Below, piece after piece: positions 52,203-61,796 of a stretch of 64,000 bases of DNA. The stretch comes from Parabacteroides merdae ATCC 43184. Lineage in GTDB: Bacteria; Bacteroidota; Bacteroidia; Bacteroidales; Tannerellaceae. The notes beneath the pieces were generated by a model. It did not search any database. It saw only the letters and a list, made by a program, of their open reading frames with translations, and had not been told where the DNA came from. The stretch lies in contig NZ_CP102286.1 in NCBI RefSeq assembly GCF_025151215.1, positions 744,001-808,000 on the forward strand. Direction: 5' to 3'. The translations under genes and the position numbers were made by a program. Every line of letters starts with the position of its first letter. Positions within the stretch are counted from its first letter, which is position 1.

Positions 52203-53672
52203 ATGAAAACAGCAAGCAATCAATTATTAGTCATATTCGGAGCTTCCGGCGACCTGACGGGGCGGAAGCTCTTGCCCTCGCTCTACGAATTGCACGTTCG
52301 GGGCTTATTGCCGGAACGTTTCTGCATCTTGGGGGCGGCCCGTACGGAATATACGGATGACGAGTACCGCGCTTTCGAAAAGGTGCATATCCGGGAATCC
52401 CTGAAGAACAAGGAGGTGGACGATGTCGAACTGGACAGTTTCCTCCGCCGTGTTTTTTACCTTGCGTTCGATTCGACTAATTCCGCCGGATACCATAAAC
52501 TGAAAGATCGTATCCATCAGTTACGGCAAGAGCAGCAGTTGCCGGACAAGATCATCTATTATCTTGCCACGCCGCCGGTGATGTACGAGTTGATCCCGAC
52601 CTGCCTGAAAGAAAACGGGATGAATGTTGCCGGAAGCGAGGACGGTTGGCGCCGCGTGATCGTGGAGAAGCCTTTCGGAACGAGCCTCGAATCGGCCGAA
52701 CGTCTGAACAAGCATCTCATCCATATCTTCGATGAGAAGGAAATTTACCGTATAGACCATTATCTGGGGAAAGAGACGGTGCAGAACATCCTGGTTCTCC
52801 GTTTCTCCAACGGCATATTCGAACCGTTGTGGAACCGTAATTACATCGACTCGATCGAGATCAGTGCCTCGGAAACACTTGGCGTGGAGAATCGCGGGAA
52901 ATATTATGACGGGGCGGGGGCTTTGCGCGACATGATCCAGAACCATCTGATGCAACTGATGGCATTTACGGCGATGGAGTCGCCTTCGGTGTTTGACCCG
53001 GAGCCGATCCGTGACGAGATCGTGAAGGTGTTCCGCGCTTTGCGTCCGTATAAGACGCATGATATGGACAACCTGATTGTGCGTGGCCAGTACGACGGCT
53101 ATCGGGAAGAGAAGAATGTGGCGCCTGACTCCACTACGGAGACGTACGTCGCTATGAAAATGTTTATCGATAACTGGCGCTGGAGCGATGTCCCGTTCTA
53201 TATCTTTACTGGGAAGAAATTACCGGAAAAGAGTTCGGAGATCGTCGTGAACTTCAAGTCTACTCCTCACCAGCTTTTCGTCGGACAATGTTCGGGAGGT
53301 TCCTGCAACAAACTGATTATCCGTATCCAACCGGACGAGAGCATCACGCTGAAGTTTGGTCTGAAAATGCCGGGAGCCGGTTTCACGGTGAAGCAGGTGG
53401 GTATGGATTTTCGCTATGATTCGCTTTCGAAGAACTATCTGCCCGATGCCTATGAACGCCTGTTGCTCGATGCCATGTTGGGCGATTCGACTTTGTATGC
53501 CCGTAGCGACGCTTTGGAGGCAAGCTGGCGGCTGATCGACCCGATCCTTCATCATTGGAAGGAGGAGGGTGCGAAGAACCTGTTCTTCTACGCCCCCGGT
53601 GAAGACGGCCCGATCGAAAAGGCCAAGTTGGGGATGACACCGAAGGATTGCCCTTGCCAAAGTTGTCAATGA
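52203..53672 (+). CDS. zwf: Glucose-6-phosphate 1-dehydrogenase
   Basis: 489 residues from the ATG at 52203 (MKTASNQLLVIFGASGDLTGRKLLPS); a TTG frame upstream runs into the palindrome and is unlikely. Makes 6-phosphogluconolactone and NADPH. Motifs: GASGDLTGRKL (cofactor), VEKPFGTSLESAERLN, the active-site RIDHYLGKETVQNILVLRFSN and LRDMIQNHLMQLMAFTAMESP. Follows gnd after 168 bp that hold the palindromic element; pgl follows after 9 bp. Confidence 0.96.
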   Translation: MKTASNQLLVIFGASGDLTGRKLLPSLYELHVRGLLPERFCILGAARTEYTDDEYRAFEKVHIRESLKNKEVDDVELDSFLRRVFYLAFDSTNSAGYHKLKDRIHQLRQEQQLPDKIIYYLATPPVMYELIPTCLKENGMNVAGSEDGWRRVIVEKPFGTSLESAERLNKHLIHIFDEKEIYRIDHYLGKETVQNILVLRFSNGIFEPLWNRNYIDSIEISASETLGVENRGKYYDGAGALRDMIQNHLMQLMAFTAMESPSVFDPEPIRDEIVKVFRALRPYKTHDMDNLIVRGQYDGYREEKNVAPDSTTETYVAMKMFIDNWRWSDVPFYIFTGKKLPEKSSEIVVNFKSTPHQLFVGQCSGGSCNKLIIRIQPDESITLKFGLKMPGAGFTVKQVGMDFRYDSLSKNYLPDAYERLLLDAMLGDSTLYARSDALEASWRLIDPILHHWKEEGAKNLFFYAPGEDGPIEKAKLGMTPKDCPCQSCQ

Positions 53673-53681
53673 TAAAAAAGG

Positions 53682-54389
53682 ATGATTATGATCATAGAGA
53701 ATTTTAAAGATGATAAAGAGGCCCTCCGGGCAATGACCGGAGAGCTTGTCCGGTATATGGACCGGAAAGATGACGGCCTGCCTTTCAACCTCGCTTTGTC
53801 GGGAGGAGGGACGGCACAGAAGATGTTCGCTCTTTGGGTGGATGAATATAAGGATAAGATCGACTGGGATGCGATCCGTTTCTTTTGGGTCGATGAACGA
53901 TGTGTTCCGCCAACTGACCCGGACAGTAATTATGGACATGCAAACGAGCTTTTGTTCAAGCCGCTGCATATACCCGTCGGTCATGTGCACCGCATTCATG
54001 GAGAAGTGGAACCTGGTACGGAAGCGATGCGTTATTCGCGTGTCGTGAAAGAGTATCTGCCCCGGCACGGGCAATTGCCCTATTTTGATTGCATCATCTT
54101 GGGTATCGGAGGTGATGCGCATACTGCGTCCATTTTTCCGGATACCTTGCCGCTGTTGACGGACAGCCGTAATTACGCCGTTTCCCAACATCCCGAATCC
54201 CATCAGTTCCGTATCACGATGACCGGCCCGCTGATCCTGAACGATTCGCCGTTGCTGGTCCCGGTCTTGGGGACGGGAAAGAAAGAGATGCTCGAAGAGC
54301 TGAAAAAAGGCTATTCGGCAACCCATCCTACGCCTGCCGCCTATATCCTTACTCATGCGGTAGAGGCGTTTGTATACACGACTTTATGA
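53682..54389 (+). CDS. pgl: 6-phosphogluconolactonase
   Basis: 235 residues of the NagB/DevB-type fold. Hydrolyses 6-phosphogluconolactone, the middle step between zwf and gnd. Motifs: NLALSGGGTAQKMFALW, IRFFWVDERCVPPTDPDSNYGHANELLFKPL and ILGIGGDAHTASIFPDT. Normal length. The start codon is either 53682 or an ATG two codons later. Last gene of the operon, ended by the terminator at 54411-54460. Confidence 0.94.
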   Translation: MIMIIENFKDDKEALRAMTGELVRYMDRKDDGLPFNLALSGGGTAQKMFALWVDEYKDKIDWDAIRFFWVDERCVPPTDPDSNYGHANELLFKPLHIPVGHVHRIHGEVEPGTEAMRYSRVVKEYLPRHGQLPYFDCIILGIGGDAHTASIFPDTLPLLTDSRNYAVSQHPESHQFRITMTGPLILNDSPLLVPVLGTGKKEMLEELKKGYSATHPTPAAYILTHAVEAFVYTTL

Positions 54390-54410
54390 TAAGGTGGGGT
54401 GGAGTGAGAA

Positions 54411-54460
54411 TAAAAAAGAGGTTCAACTGCAAAAAATGATGCTGCTGAACCTCTTTTTTT
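54411..54460. terminator. Bidirectional terminator between pgl and the DUF368 gene
   Basis: Stem GAGGTTCA / TGAACCTC (54418-54425 and 54446-54453) with A-run before and T-run after. It serves both convergent operons. Confidence 0.85.
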
Positions 54461-54471
54461 GTTGTAATTTA

Positions 54472-55380
54472 TTATTTCGATGTTTTCATCGAGAGCTTTT
54501 CCAAGAAGTAAACGATGGCGTAGCCTAAAACCATCAGGCCGACAGCTTCCCAAACAAGTTGATTCGGCATGATGTTGGCTTCGACTAAAGGCTTTACAAT
54601 GCCGTGGCTGTCCGTATAAGTCTCGATCGTTTCCTTCCAGGGCCAAACCTTGTTTAGCGAACCGAGCATAAAACCGGCCAATACGGAGATCGTAATGTCG
54701 TGGAACCGGCGGAGAGCGAACGAAAGCACACGGGAGAAACTGGTGATACCGATTGCCGCACCGCAGATAAACACTAACATTACGGGAATATTGAATGTCT
54801 TTACCGCCTCCATGATATAAAAATATTTGCCTAACAGCACTAAAATGAAACTACCCGATATACCCGGCAGGATCATGGCACAGATGGCTATCGCTCCGCA
54901 AAGGAAGATAAAGAACAGGTTGGAAGGTGTCTCGGCTGGTGTCGCAACCGTTATGTAGAATGCAATAACGATCCCGATGATATAACTCAGGATCGTTTTC
55001 CAATCCCATTTCTTGATATCTTTGGAAACGAACCAGGTGGAAGCAAGTACCAATCCGAAGAAGAAGGACCAGACCAGAATAGGGTGGTCTGTCAACAGCC
55101 AGGTAATGATTTTTGCCAATGAGAAGATACTGATCCCGATCCCTGCAATGATGGATAGCAGGAAGTTGGCATTGATTGCTTTCCAGAATGCCGCGATTTT
55201 TCCGGTAAAAAGCAGTTTGAGACTGGCTCCGTTAATGCTTTTGATCGAGTCGATCAACTCTTCATAGATTCCGACAATGAAGGCGATGGTCCCGCCTGAT
55301 ACGCCAGGCACGACGTCTGCCGCACCCATACCCATGCCTTTTAGAACTAAGAGGCCGTAGTCTTTTAGATTTCTTTTCAT
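54472..55380 (-). CDS. DUF368 (PopT-type) polyprenyl-phosphate transporter
   Basis: 302 residues, about eight membrane segments. DUF368 hallmark LKGMGMGAADVVPGVSGGTIAFIVGIYEELI repeated in a second half as GAIAICAMILPGISGSFILVLLGKY. DUF368 proteins have been shown in other bacteria to bring undecaprenyl phosphate back across the membrane for cell-wall synthesis. It lies two bases after the TPR gene in the leftward glnS-TPR-DUF368 run. Confidence 0.87.
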   Translation of the reverse strand: MKRNLKDYGLLVLKGMGMGAADVVPGVSGGTIAFIVGIYEELIDSIKSINGASLKLLFTGKIAAFWKAINANFLLSIIAGIGISIFSLAKIITWLLTDHPILVWSFFFGLVLASTWFVSKDIKKWDWKTILSYIIGIVIAFYITVATPAETPSNLFFIFLCGAIAICAMILPGISGSFILVLLGKYFYIMEAVKTFNIPVMLVFICGAAIGITSFSRVLSFALRRFHDITISVLAGFMLGSLNKVWPWKETIETYTDSHGIVKPLVEANIMPNQLVWEAVGLMVLGYAIVYFLEKLSMKTSK

Positions 55381-55382
55381 GT

Positions 55383-56825
55383 TTAATTATTATTATCCTT
55401 ATTCTTGAGGAATTCTTTCACCAGGTCTTCCGGTGGAATATGTTTGCTGCCGATACGCTCGATTATCCCTTCATAACTGAGCCCGGCATTTTTTAGATAA
55501 TCGAGCAATTCTTCGGGAGATGTCTGCCTGTAGTGCTCACCGAAATGTTTCATATCTCCTTTTGCCAGATATGCCATTGCCATATGAAGATGCATATAAG
55601 GCATTTCCGGACTGCCTTCCAACACTTTCTTATAGTATTGTAAGGCTTTGTCAATATCTCCTTTCATAAACAAATATTGGCCGGCACGGTATAAGCTCTC
55701 GAAGTCTTCTTGCTGCTTGTCTTCCACTTGGTCGAGGGCGGTGAAAAGGCGTTCAGTTGCTTCCATAGCCTTGTGTTCGTCTCCGTTTTCCAGATATGTA
55801 AGGGCCAGTAAGGAAAGGATGCGGATATTCTTCGGGAATAGCCTGGACGCTTGCATCAGGGCATCAGAGGCTTCTTTGTCACGTCCTGTTTCGACACAAC
55901 ATCGGATATAATTGATATAAATGCTTGAATCTTTCAGCTGACGGTTCTGTCTTAGTAGCTCTTTCAGCAAAACATAAGCCTTTTCGTAGTTCTCCAGCTT
56001 AATGTAGCATTCGGCAAGCAGGGGAGTGATGCGAATGTGGATATCGTCGGTCGTTGCAATATCATTATATACCTCGATTGCCTTCTCGTAATTTTCGTTC
56101 ATGTACAGGCAATAGGCCTTCAGAATCTTCAACTCTTCGTTCGAATCGTCGCATGTGAGGGCAAAGTCGAATGCTTCGATCGCTTTCTCATAGTCTCCGC
56201 TGATGGAATAGAGGCGACCCAAAGTGAACCAGTAGTCGTTGGAGTAGGGGTTCTTGTCGATCAGTTCGTTACAGACCTCGATCGCTCTTTTTATATCGCC
56301 CTCTATTTCTAAATTATAGCAAAGCTCGTCTTTCAGGATCAGGTTGTCCGGGAAAAGCATAAGTCCGCGATTGATGAAATCGTGTGCTTCCTTAGTCATT
56401 TCCACATCCCCTAAGATTGGTGCGATATATTCGAATAGCGTTTCTAAATACTCGCATTTGTTGGCGATGAGTTTTTCTACATGTCCGATTACTTTGTCAT
56501 ACGAATCTTGCATGACGTAACATTCGAGACGCAGCATGTCGAGATCTTGATTGTCGGTTTCAGCTATTGATTCGATCAGAGCGAGCGCACTGTCATAGTC
56601 CTCGTTGTAGACATACGACTTGCATTGCCTGATCTGCAAATCGGGATTACCGGGATGAAGCCGTAGCCCTAGAGCCAGGACTTCATCATAGTAAGTATAA
56701 TCATCAGATTCTTCAAAACTGTCCAACAGTTCATCGATTTCATCGGCATCAAAATAGGCGTCCTTACCTTCCTGGTGGCCGGTCAGATAACGTTGTAACA
56801 GGCGTGAAATATCTTTTTTCTTCAT
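55383..56825 (-). CDS. TPR repeat protein
   Basis: 480 residues, no signal peptide or membrane segment. At least ten TPR units, clear in NDYWFTLGRLYSISGDYEKAIEAFDFALTCDD, ILKAYCLYMNENYEKAIEVYNDIATTDD and LFMKGDIDKALQYYKKVLEGSPEMPYMHLHMAMAYLAKGD. The N-terminus is acidic (DADEIDELLDSFEESDDYTYYDE). A scaffold for protein-protein contacts; partners unknown. Lies 78 bp after glnS and 2 bp before the DUF368 gene. Confidence 0.85.
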   Translation of the reverse strand: MKKKDISRLLQRYLTGHQEGKDAYFDADEIDELLDSFEESDDYTYYDEVLALGLRLHPGNPDLQIRQCKSYVYNEDYDSALALIESIAETDNQDLDMLRLECYVMQDSYDKVIGHVEKLIANKCEYLETLFEYIAPILGDVEMTKEAHDFINRGLMLFPDNLILKDELCYNLEIEGDIKRAIEVCNELIDKNPYSNDYWFTLGRLYSISGDYEKAIEAFDFALTCDDSNEELKILKAYCLYMNENYEKAIEVYNDIATTDDIHIRITPLLAECYIKLENYEKAYVLLKELLRQNRQLKDSSIYINYIRCCVETGRDKEASDALMQASRLFPKNIRILSLLALTYLENGDEHKAMEATERLFTALDQVEDKQQEDFESLYRAGQYLFMKGDIDKALQYYKKVLEGSPEMPYMHLHMAMAYLAKGDMKHFGEHYRQTSPEELLDYLKNAGLSYEGIIERIGSKHIPPEDLVKEFLKNKDNNN

Positions 56826-56903
56826 ACTATATAATTGTTAATCAATGTGCCAATATGCCAATGCAATTGCATTCTTCCATTGGCACATTATCCCATTGGG
56901 ATA

Positions 56904-58646
56904 TTATTTATCTTTTACCTTGCTCCATGTATCTTTCAAGGATACTGTGCGGTTGAAGACTAATTTATCGACTGTAGAATCTTTATCTACATTGAAATAG
57001 CCGATACGCTGGAACTGTAGGTAGTCGAGCGGTTTGGAGTCTGCCAGGAACTTTTCGACATAACAATTTGTCAATACTTTCAAGGAGTCCGGGTTGATGA
57101 TCTCTTTCATTGCTTCTAAAGGCGAGCAGTTTTTTGCTTCGCGGATAGCCGCCATCTCGTCGCGCGGGTTTTCCACTTTCCACAGGCGGTCGTATAGACG
57201 GACTTCTGCCGGCAGACAGTGTGCACAACTCAACCAATGGAGCGTACCTTTTACTTTCCGGTTGCTGTCCGGCATTCCGCTCTTGGTGTTCGGGTCGTAT
57301 TCGCAATAGATTTCCGTAATCTCGCCGTTCTCGTCTTTCTTGCAGCCTGTACATTTTACGATATAAGCGTTTTTCAAGCGAACTTCCTGGCCGGGAGTCA
57401 TACGGAAAAATTTCTTCGGAGCATCTTCCATAAAGTCTTCCCGTTCGATCCACAGCTCGCGGCTGAATTCGATCGTATGGCTACCTGCCGACAGATCTTC
57501 CGGATTGTTGATCGCCTCCATCTCTTCCACTTGCCCTTCCGGATAATTGGTGATAATGAGTTTAACCGGGTTCAACACGGCCGATACACGGGTTGCACGA
57601 GTATTGAGGTCTTCGCGGACGGCACTTTCCAGTAGCGCAAATTCATTCAGTGCATCATAAGTGGTATAGCCGATCTTGTCGATGAACTTATGAATTGCTT
57701 CCGGTGAATAACCGCGACGGCGGAAACCGCAGATTGTCGGCATACGGGGATCGTCCCAGTCGTGTACCAAGCCTTCTTTTACAAGGATCAGCAGGTTGCG
57801 TTTGCTCATCAGCGTGTAACTTAGGTTCAGTTTATTGAACTCCGTCTGACGCGGACGGTTGTCGTTCAGATCCTTGCCCTCTTTCAACCAGTCGATGAAC
57901 AGATCGTACAACGGACGATGCACGACAAATTCAAGTGTACACAACGAGTGAGTGACACCTTCGAAGAAGTCGCTCTGTCCGTGTGCAAAGTCGTACATCG
58001 GGTATGCTTTCCACTTGTCGCCCGTACGGTGGTGCGGAGTCTTGACGATACGGTAGATGATCGGGTCGCGGAAGTGCATGTTTGGATTTGCCATGTCGAT
58101 CTTGGCACGCAATACCATCGAACCTTCTTCCAACTCGCCGCTGTTCATCTTGTGGAACAGCTCCAGGTTCTCTTCGATCGGGCGGTCACGGTAGGGACTG
58201 TTTGTTCCCGGTTGTGTCGGTGTCCCCTTCTGGGAGGCGATCTGTTCGGAAGTCTGCTCGTCGATGTATGCTTTTCCCTCCTTGATCAACTGGATAGCGA
58301 AGTCCCAGAGTTGCTGGAAGTAGTCGGATGCGTAATATATGTTATTCCAGTGGTAACCCAACCATTCGATGTCTTCTTTGATGGCGTCCACATATTCCAG
58401 ATCTTCTTTTACCGGATTGGTATCGTCGAAGCGTAGGTTGCAAACACCTCCATATTTTTGTGCAATGCCGAAATCCAGACAGATGGCTTTGGCATGTCCG
58501 ATATGCAGGTATCCGTTTGGTTCGGGCGGGAAGCGTGTTTGCACACGTCCCTTGTTTTTGCCTTCCGCCAAATCTTTTTCCACCATTGCTTCAATGAAGT
58601 TCAAGCTCTTTTTACCTTCTTCTTCGTTTGTTTTGATATCGCTCAT
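56904..58646 (-). CDS. glnS: Glutaminyl-tRNA synthetase
   Basis: 580 residues. Class I synthetase with HIGH motif in PPEPNGYLHIGHAKAICLDFG, LRFDDTNPVKEDLEYV, and KMSKS-type VLMSKR variant in LSYTLMSKRNLL; the C-terminal anticodon-binding barrels follow (from about 340). Charges tRNA-Gln directly. Full length. A good promoter sits at 58678-58708. Confidence 0.96.
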   Translation of the reverse strand: MSDIKTNEEEGKKSLNFIEAMVEKDLAEGKNKGRVQTRFPPEPNGYLHIGHAKAICLDFGIAQKYGGVCNLRFDDTNPVKEDLEYVDAIKEDIEWLGYHWNNIYYASDYFQQLWDFAIQLIKEGKAYIDEQTSEQIASQKGTPTQPGTNSPYRDRPIEENLELFHKMNSGELEEGSMVLRAKIDMANPNMHFRDPIIYRIVKTPHHRTGDKWKAYPMYDFAHGQSDFFEGVTHSLCTLEFVVHRPLYDLFIDWLKEGKDLNDNRPRQTEFNKLNLSYTLMSKRNLLILVKEGLVHDWDDPRMPTICGFRRRGYSPEAIHKFIDKIGYTTYDALNEFALLESAVREDLNTRATRVSAVLNPVKLIITNYPEGQVEEMEAINNPEDLSAGSHTIEFSRELWIEREDFMEDAPKKFFRMTPGQEVRLKNAYIVKCTGCKKDENGEITEIYCEYDPNTKSGMPDSNRKVKGTLHWLSCAHCLPAEVRLYDRLWKVENPRDEMAAIREAKNCSPLEAMKEIINPDSLKVLTNCYVEKFLADSKPLDYLQFQRIGYFNVDKDSTVDKLVFNRTVSLKDTWSKVKDK

Positions 58647-58677
58647 CTTTGTAGTTAATTTGTCTATTCAAAGTTTG

Positions 58678-58708
58678 CAAAGATAGTGAAATAAAGGCCG
58701 GAATGCAA
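58678..58708 (-). promoter_or_regulatory. glnS promoter
   Basis: Minus strand: -33 TTG (58706-58708), 20-base spacer, -7 TATCTTTG (58678-58685), about 32 bases before the start. Confidence 0.65.
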
Positions 58709-58958
58709 CTGTTTTGCAACTTTTCTTTTGTCCTGTTTTTTCAGAAGGGAAGAGCTCTCGCACGCATTTCTCTTTTCGAACGAAGTGAGAGAGATTTACT
58801 TTTCTTTACTTTACTTTTCTTTTCTTTGTGTACTTAAATGCCGTTTTGGGGGAGTTTTTTCCGACAAAACCCGAGTTTTGGAGAAATTTATTATTTGACT
58901 TATTGTTGTTTTTGATGGTTGAAAAAGCACTTGTTTTTGTCTGTATTGATATCTGAAT

Positions 58959-59019
58959 ACACTTGCATGGAACAGTAATTACACTTGCATGGAATTACAA
59001 ATGCACTTGTATGGATTTC
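58959..59019. repeat. Three 22-bp direct repeats
   Basis: Units starting at 58959, 58981 and 59003, core (A/G)CACTTG(C/T)ATGGA(A/T); the first two cores are identical. A 22-bp period places each core on about the same face of the helix, as in protein-binding iterons. Confidence 0.7.
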
Positions 59020-59048
59020 CTCGCTGTCTTTAGGTTAGGGTTATTGTA

Positions 59049-60302
59049 TTAAATCAGGCTTATTAGAAGCGCAATGTTTAAGAAGGTTACAAGTGCTCCT
59101 AAAGTGACTAAAATGATCGTTGTGGATCGTGAATTCACAAATTTGCCCATCACTTTTTTACTGGATGTCAGGTAAACTTGTGTAAAAACTGTGATTGGTA
59201 ACTGTATACTTAGCAGCATCTGCGAATAGATCAAGCCTTTGAACGGATCACCCACGACAAATATGATAAGCAGGGCTGGGATGAACGACAACAAGACTCC
59301 TAATTTGGAATGGAGGTCTTTGTGGTTATAAGCTTCACCATATAACCCTGCAAAGATGGATGCTCCGGCTATTCCAGAGGTGATTGTGGAGGAAATACCT
59401 GCCAGCAGGAGTGCTCCGGCGAATATGATACCTGCATTATTTCCGACCAATGGTACTAATAGCTGTTGTGCCTGGTCCAGTTCGTCTACCGCAATATTCT
59501 GTTTGAAGAAGGTTGCTGCTGCCAGTATAATCATGGCAGAGTTGATCGCCCAGCCGATAACCATCGATAACAGTGTATCGTAGAACTCATATTTCAATTG
59601 TTTTTTGATCACCGATTCGTCCTCAAGGTTCCATTCGCGGCTCTGTATGACTTCCGAGTGAAGAAACAAATTGTGGGGCATGACAACGGCTCCCAGTACA
59701 CTCATGATGATTAGCATGGAGTTCTCCGGGAAAGTCGGTTTTATCCATCCTTCGATGGCTGCTTCCCATTGTACGTCTACTAATGCCAGCTCATAGAGAA
59801 ACGAAAGTCCGATGATTGAGACGAACATGATAATCCAGCGTTCTATTTTGCTGTACGTATTGGTAAGTAACATTCCGAGGCAGACAACCGTCACGATGAC
59901 TGCGCCTACTTTGATTGGCATTCCGAATAGCATCCGCAGAGCAATGGCACCTCCCAACACCTCGGCAAGCGAGGTCGAAATGCTGGCCAGCATGGCGGAG
60001 ATCAGGATGGGACGGCTCAGTACGCGTGGCATATATTTGTTGGTTGCCTCCGAAAGGCAAAGTCCAGTCACGATCCCCAAGTGGGCGACATTATGCTGGA
60101 TGATGATCAGCATGATGGAAGAAAATGTGACAACCCAGAGCAAGGCATAACCGAATTCGGAGCCCGCAGCCAGATTGGTAGCCCAGTTCCCCGGATCGAT
60201 AAAACCTACGGTAACAAGTAATCCTGGCCCGATATACTTTAACAGGTCCAAAGCGCCGGCACTCGGACGGTGGTTGATTTTGAGTTTGTCTAATATGTTC
60301 AT
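59049..60302 (-). CDS. mntH: Nramp family divalent metal transporter
   Basis: 417 residues, 11 membrane segments. Metal-site motifs in TM1 (GFIDPGNWATNLAAGS) and TM6 (GAVVMPHNLFLHSEVIQSR), both normal. Imports Mn(II) or Fe(II) with protons. A -7 box TATCTTTG is on the minus strand at 60404-60411, without clear -33 or a metalloregulator box I can name. Single gene. Confidence 0.93.
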   Translation of the reverse strand: MNILDKLKINHRPSAGALDLLKYIGPGLLVTVGFIDPGNWATNLAAGSEFGYALLWVVTFSSIMLIIIQHNVAHLGIVTGLCLSEATNKYMPRVLSRPILISAMLASISTSLAEVLGGAIALRMLFGMPIKVGAVIVTVVCLGMLLTNTYSKIERWIIMFVSIIGLSFLYELALVDVQWEAAIEGWIKPTFPENSMLIIMSVLGAVVMPHNLFLHSEVIQSREWNLEDESVIKKQLKYEFYDTLLSMVIGWAINSAMIILAAATFFKQNIAVDELDQAQQLLVPLVGNNAGIIFAGALLLAGISSTITSGIAGASIFAGLYGEAYNHKDLHSKLGVLLSFIPALLIIFVVGDPFKGLIYSQMLLSIQLPITVFTQVYLTSSKKVMGKFVNSRSTTIILVTLGALVTFLNIALLISLI

Positions 60303-60476
60303 ATTAATAGTTTATGTTATTGTTGTGCATGATGATTCATCAGTGAACTAACAAATAAGGCAAGCCTACGATATTATACACCGATAAATTCTCATTTACC
60401 ATCCAAAGATATAAAATATTTAATGGTGGAAATGTTTATGATAATTGATAATTTTTATCGGCTGATTATTTCCCTT

Positions 60477-61796
60477 TTAGGGGAATGTCAGTACGAATGT
60501 TGTCCGTTTGGCGGCCGGTGCGCTCTTCAGGGCGATGCTGCCTCCCGAAAGGCGCATGATCTGACGGGAGATGGATAGTCCGATGCCACTGCCGCCCTCT
60601 TTGGTGGTAAAGAATGGAACGAAAATGTGTTCGGCCTCTTCTTGCGGAATAACAGGCCCGTTATTGCTGACTTCAATCAGGACGGCTTCTTCTTCGTTAC
60701 AATAGGCTTTTACTTCGATTAGACCATCCGCTTGCTCGCAACCGATTGCCTGCATGGCGTTTTTCAGCAGATTCAAGACAACTTGCGAGATCAAATTCTC
60801 GTCTGCATAGACGATCAGGTCGGAAGGCTCTACACTGACGTTGATCGTAATGTTGGGAAAATTAGTATGATGTCGAGCCAGCTTTACCATGCGTTCCGCA
60901 AATTTCTGGACATAAAATAGAGTGGGCTCCGGCGTCGGAATATGCGTGAATTTACGGTATGACTCCACAAAAGAAATTAGGCTCTTCCCTGTTGTGCTGA
61001 TTACTTCCAACCCGTTGCGTATCTCGTCATCCGCGTTTTGGTGCAAAGAGAGAAGTGTGTCGCTTAGAGATGTGATAGGAGTGACTGAATTCATGATTTC
61101 ATGCGTTAAGACGCGTGTCAGGCGAATCCATGAATCGATTTCCTTATCGTCCAGCTCACTATTAATGTCGTTAATTGCTAAAATGCGTACATGTTTGTCC
61201 TGTAGTGTCATTTCCGAAACACGGATAGACAGGTGAACGTTGCCACGTTCATTGGTAAAAGATATCTGATGTTTGTCGCCAGGTTGGATGTTTTGTATGA
61301 CGGTTTTCAGGTTCTCGTCTATACGAGCAAGCTGGCGTACATTCGTAAAGACGGCTAGTCCGAGCAAGCGCAAAGCCTCGTTGTTCGTCTGATAAATCAC
61401 ACCGTTGTCATCGAGCACTATAATACCAGTATTGACGCAGTTCATAATCAGTTCGTAATATTTTTCTTTCTGGGCGGCATCCGCTTTGGCCTGGAAAAGA
61501 ATCTGCGTGATGCGGTTAAGCGATTCGCTAACCAGTTTGTCGTTCGACGAGCGTCCACGTGTCGCATATCGGAAAGCATAGTCACTGTTGTCTATCGCAT
61601 CGAACATGAAAGCTACCTTTTGGGCGTTTCGCTTGTCGGACAGCAGGACTAACCTGAGGAAGAAGGACCACACGGATAAGATCGGGACAAACCACACCCA
61701 TTCCTGCTGGAGAACTAAATAAGTACCGGCTATTGTCAGAAGTATGAAAACAGCAATACGGAGATAGAAATTATGGTAAAGTCCTTTCAACAACAT
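60477..61796 (-). CDS. Sensor histidine kinase (NtrY/AtoS-like)
   Basis: 439 residues. Two N-terminal membrane helices with almost no outside loop, then a PAS-like domain (ELIMNCVNTGIIVLDDNGVIYQTNNEALRLLG), the H-box VLTHEIMNSVTPITSL, N-box LISQVVLNLLKNAMQAI and the G-boxes HIFVPFFTTKEGGSGIGLSISRQIM. The sensor appears to read an intracellular or membrane signal. Its start overlaps the stop of the sigma-54 regulator by one base, so the two are translationally linked. Confidence 0.9.
   Translation of the reverse strand: MLLKGLYHNFYLRIAVFILLTIAGTYLVLQQEWVWFVPILSVWSFFLRLVLLSDKRNAQKVAFMFDAIDNSDYAFRYATRGRSSNDKLVSESLNRITQILFQAKADAAQKEKYYELIMNCVNTGIIVLDDNGVIYQTNNEALRLLGLAVFTNVRQLARIDENLKTVIQNIQPGDKHQISFTNERGNVHLSIRVSEMTLQDKHVRILAINDINSELDDKEIDSWIRLTRVLTHEIMNSVTPITSLSDTLLSLHQNADDEIRNGLEVISTTGKSLISFVESYRKFTHIPTPEPTLFYVQKFAERMVKLARHHTNFPNITINVSVEPSDLIVYADENLISQVVLNLLKNAMQAIGCEQADGLIEVKAYCNEEEAVLIEVSNNGPVIPQEEAEHIFVPFFTTKEGGSGIGLSISRQIMRLSGGSIALKSAPAAKRTTFVLTFP

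Larger units (their letters stand above)
58647..59048. other. Intergenic region between mntH and glnS
   Basis: 402 bp. It holds the glnS promoter, a pyrimidine-rich stretch of TTTACTTTTCTTTTC words at about 58797-58829, and three 22-bp direct repeats ahead of the mntH stop. No protein-like frame. Confidence 0.6.

Noticed and set aside
53220..54356. 378-codon minus-strand frame over zwf and pgl
   Set aside because: Long only because the GC-rich coding strand avoids antisense stops; His/Arg/Gln-rich, no motif, and both sense genes are certain.
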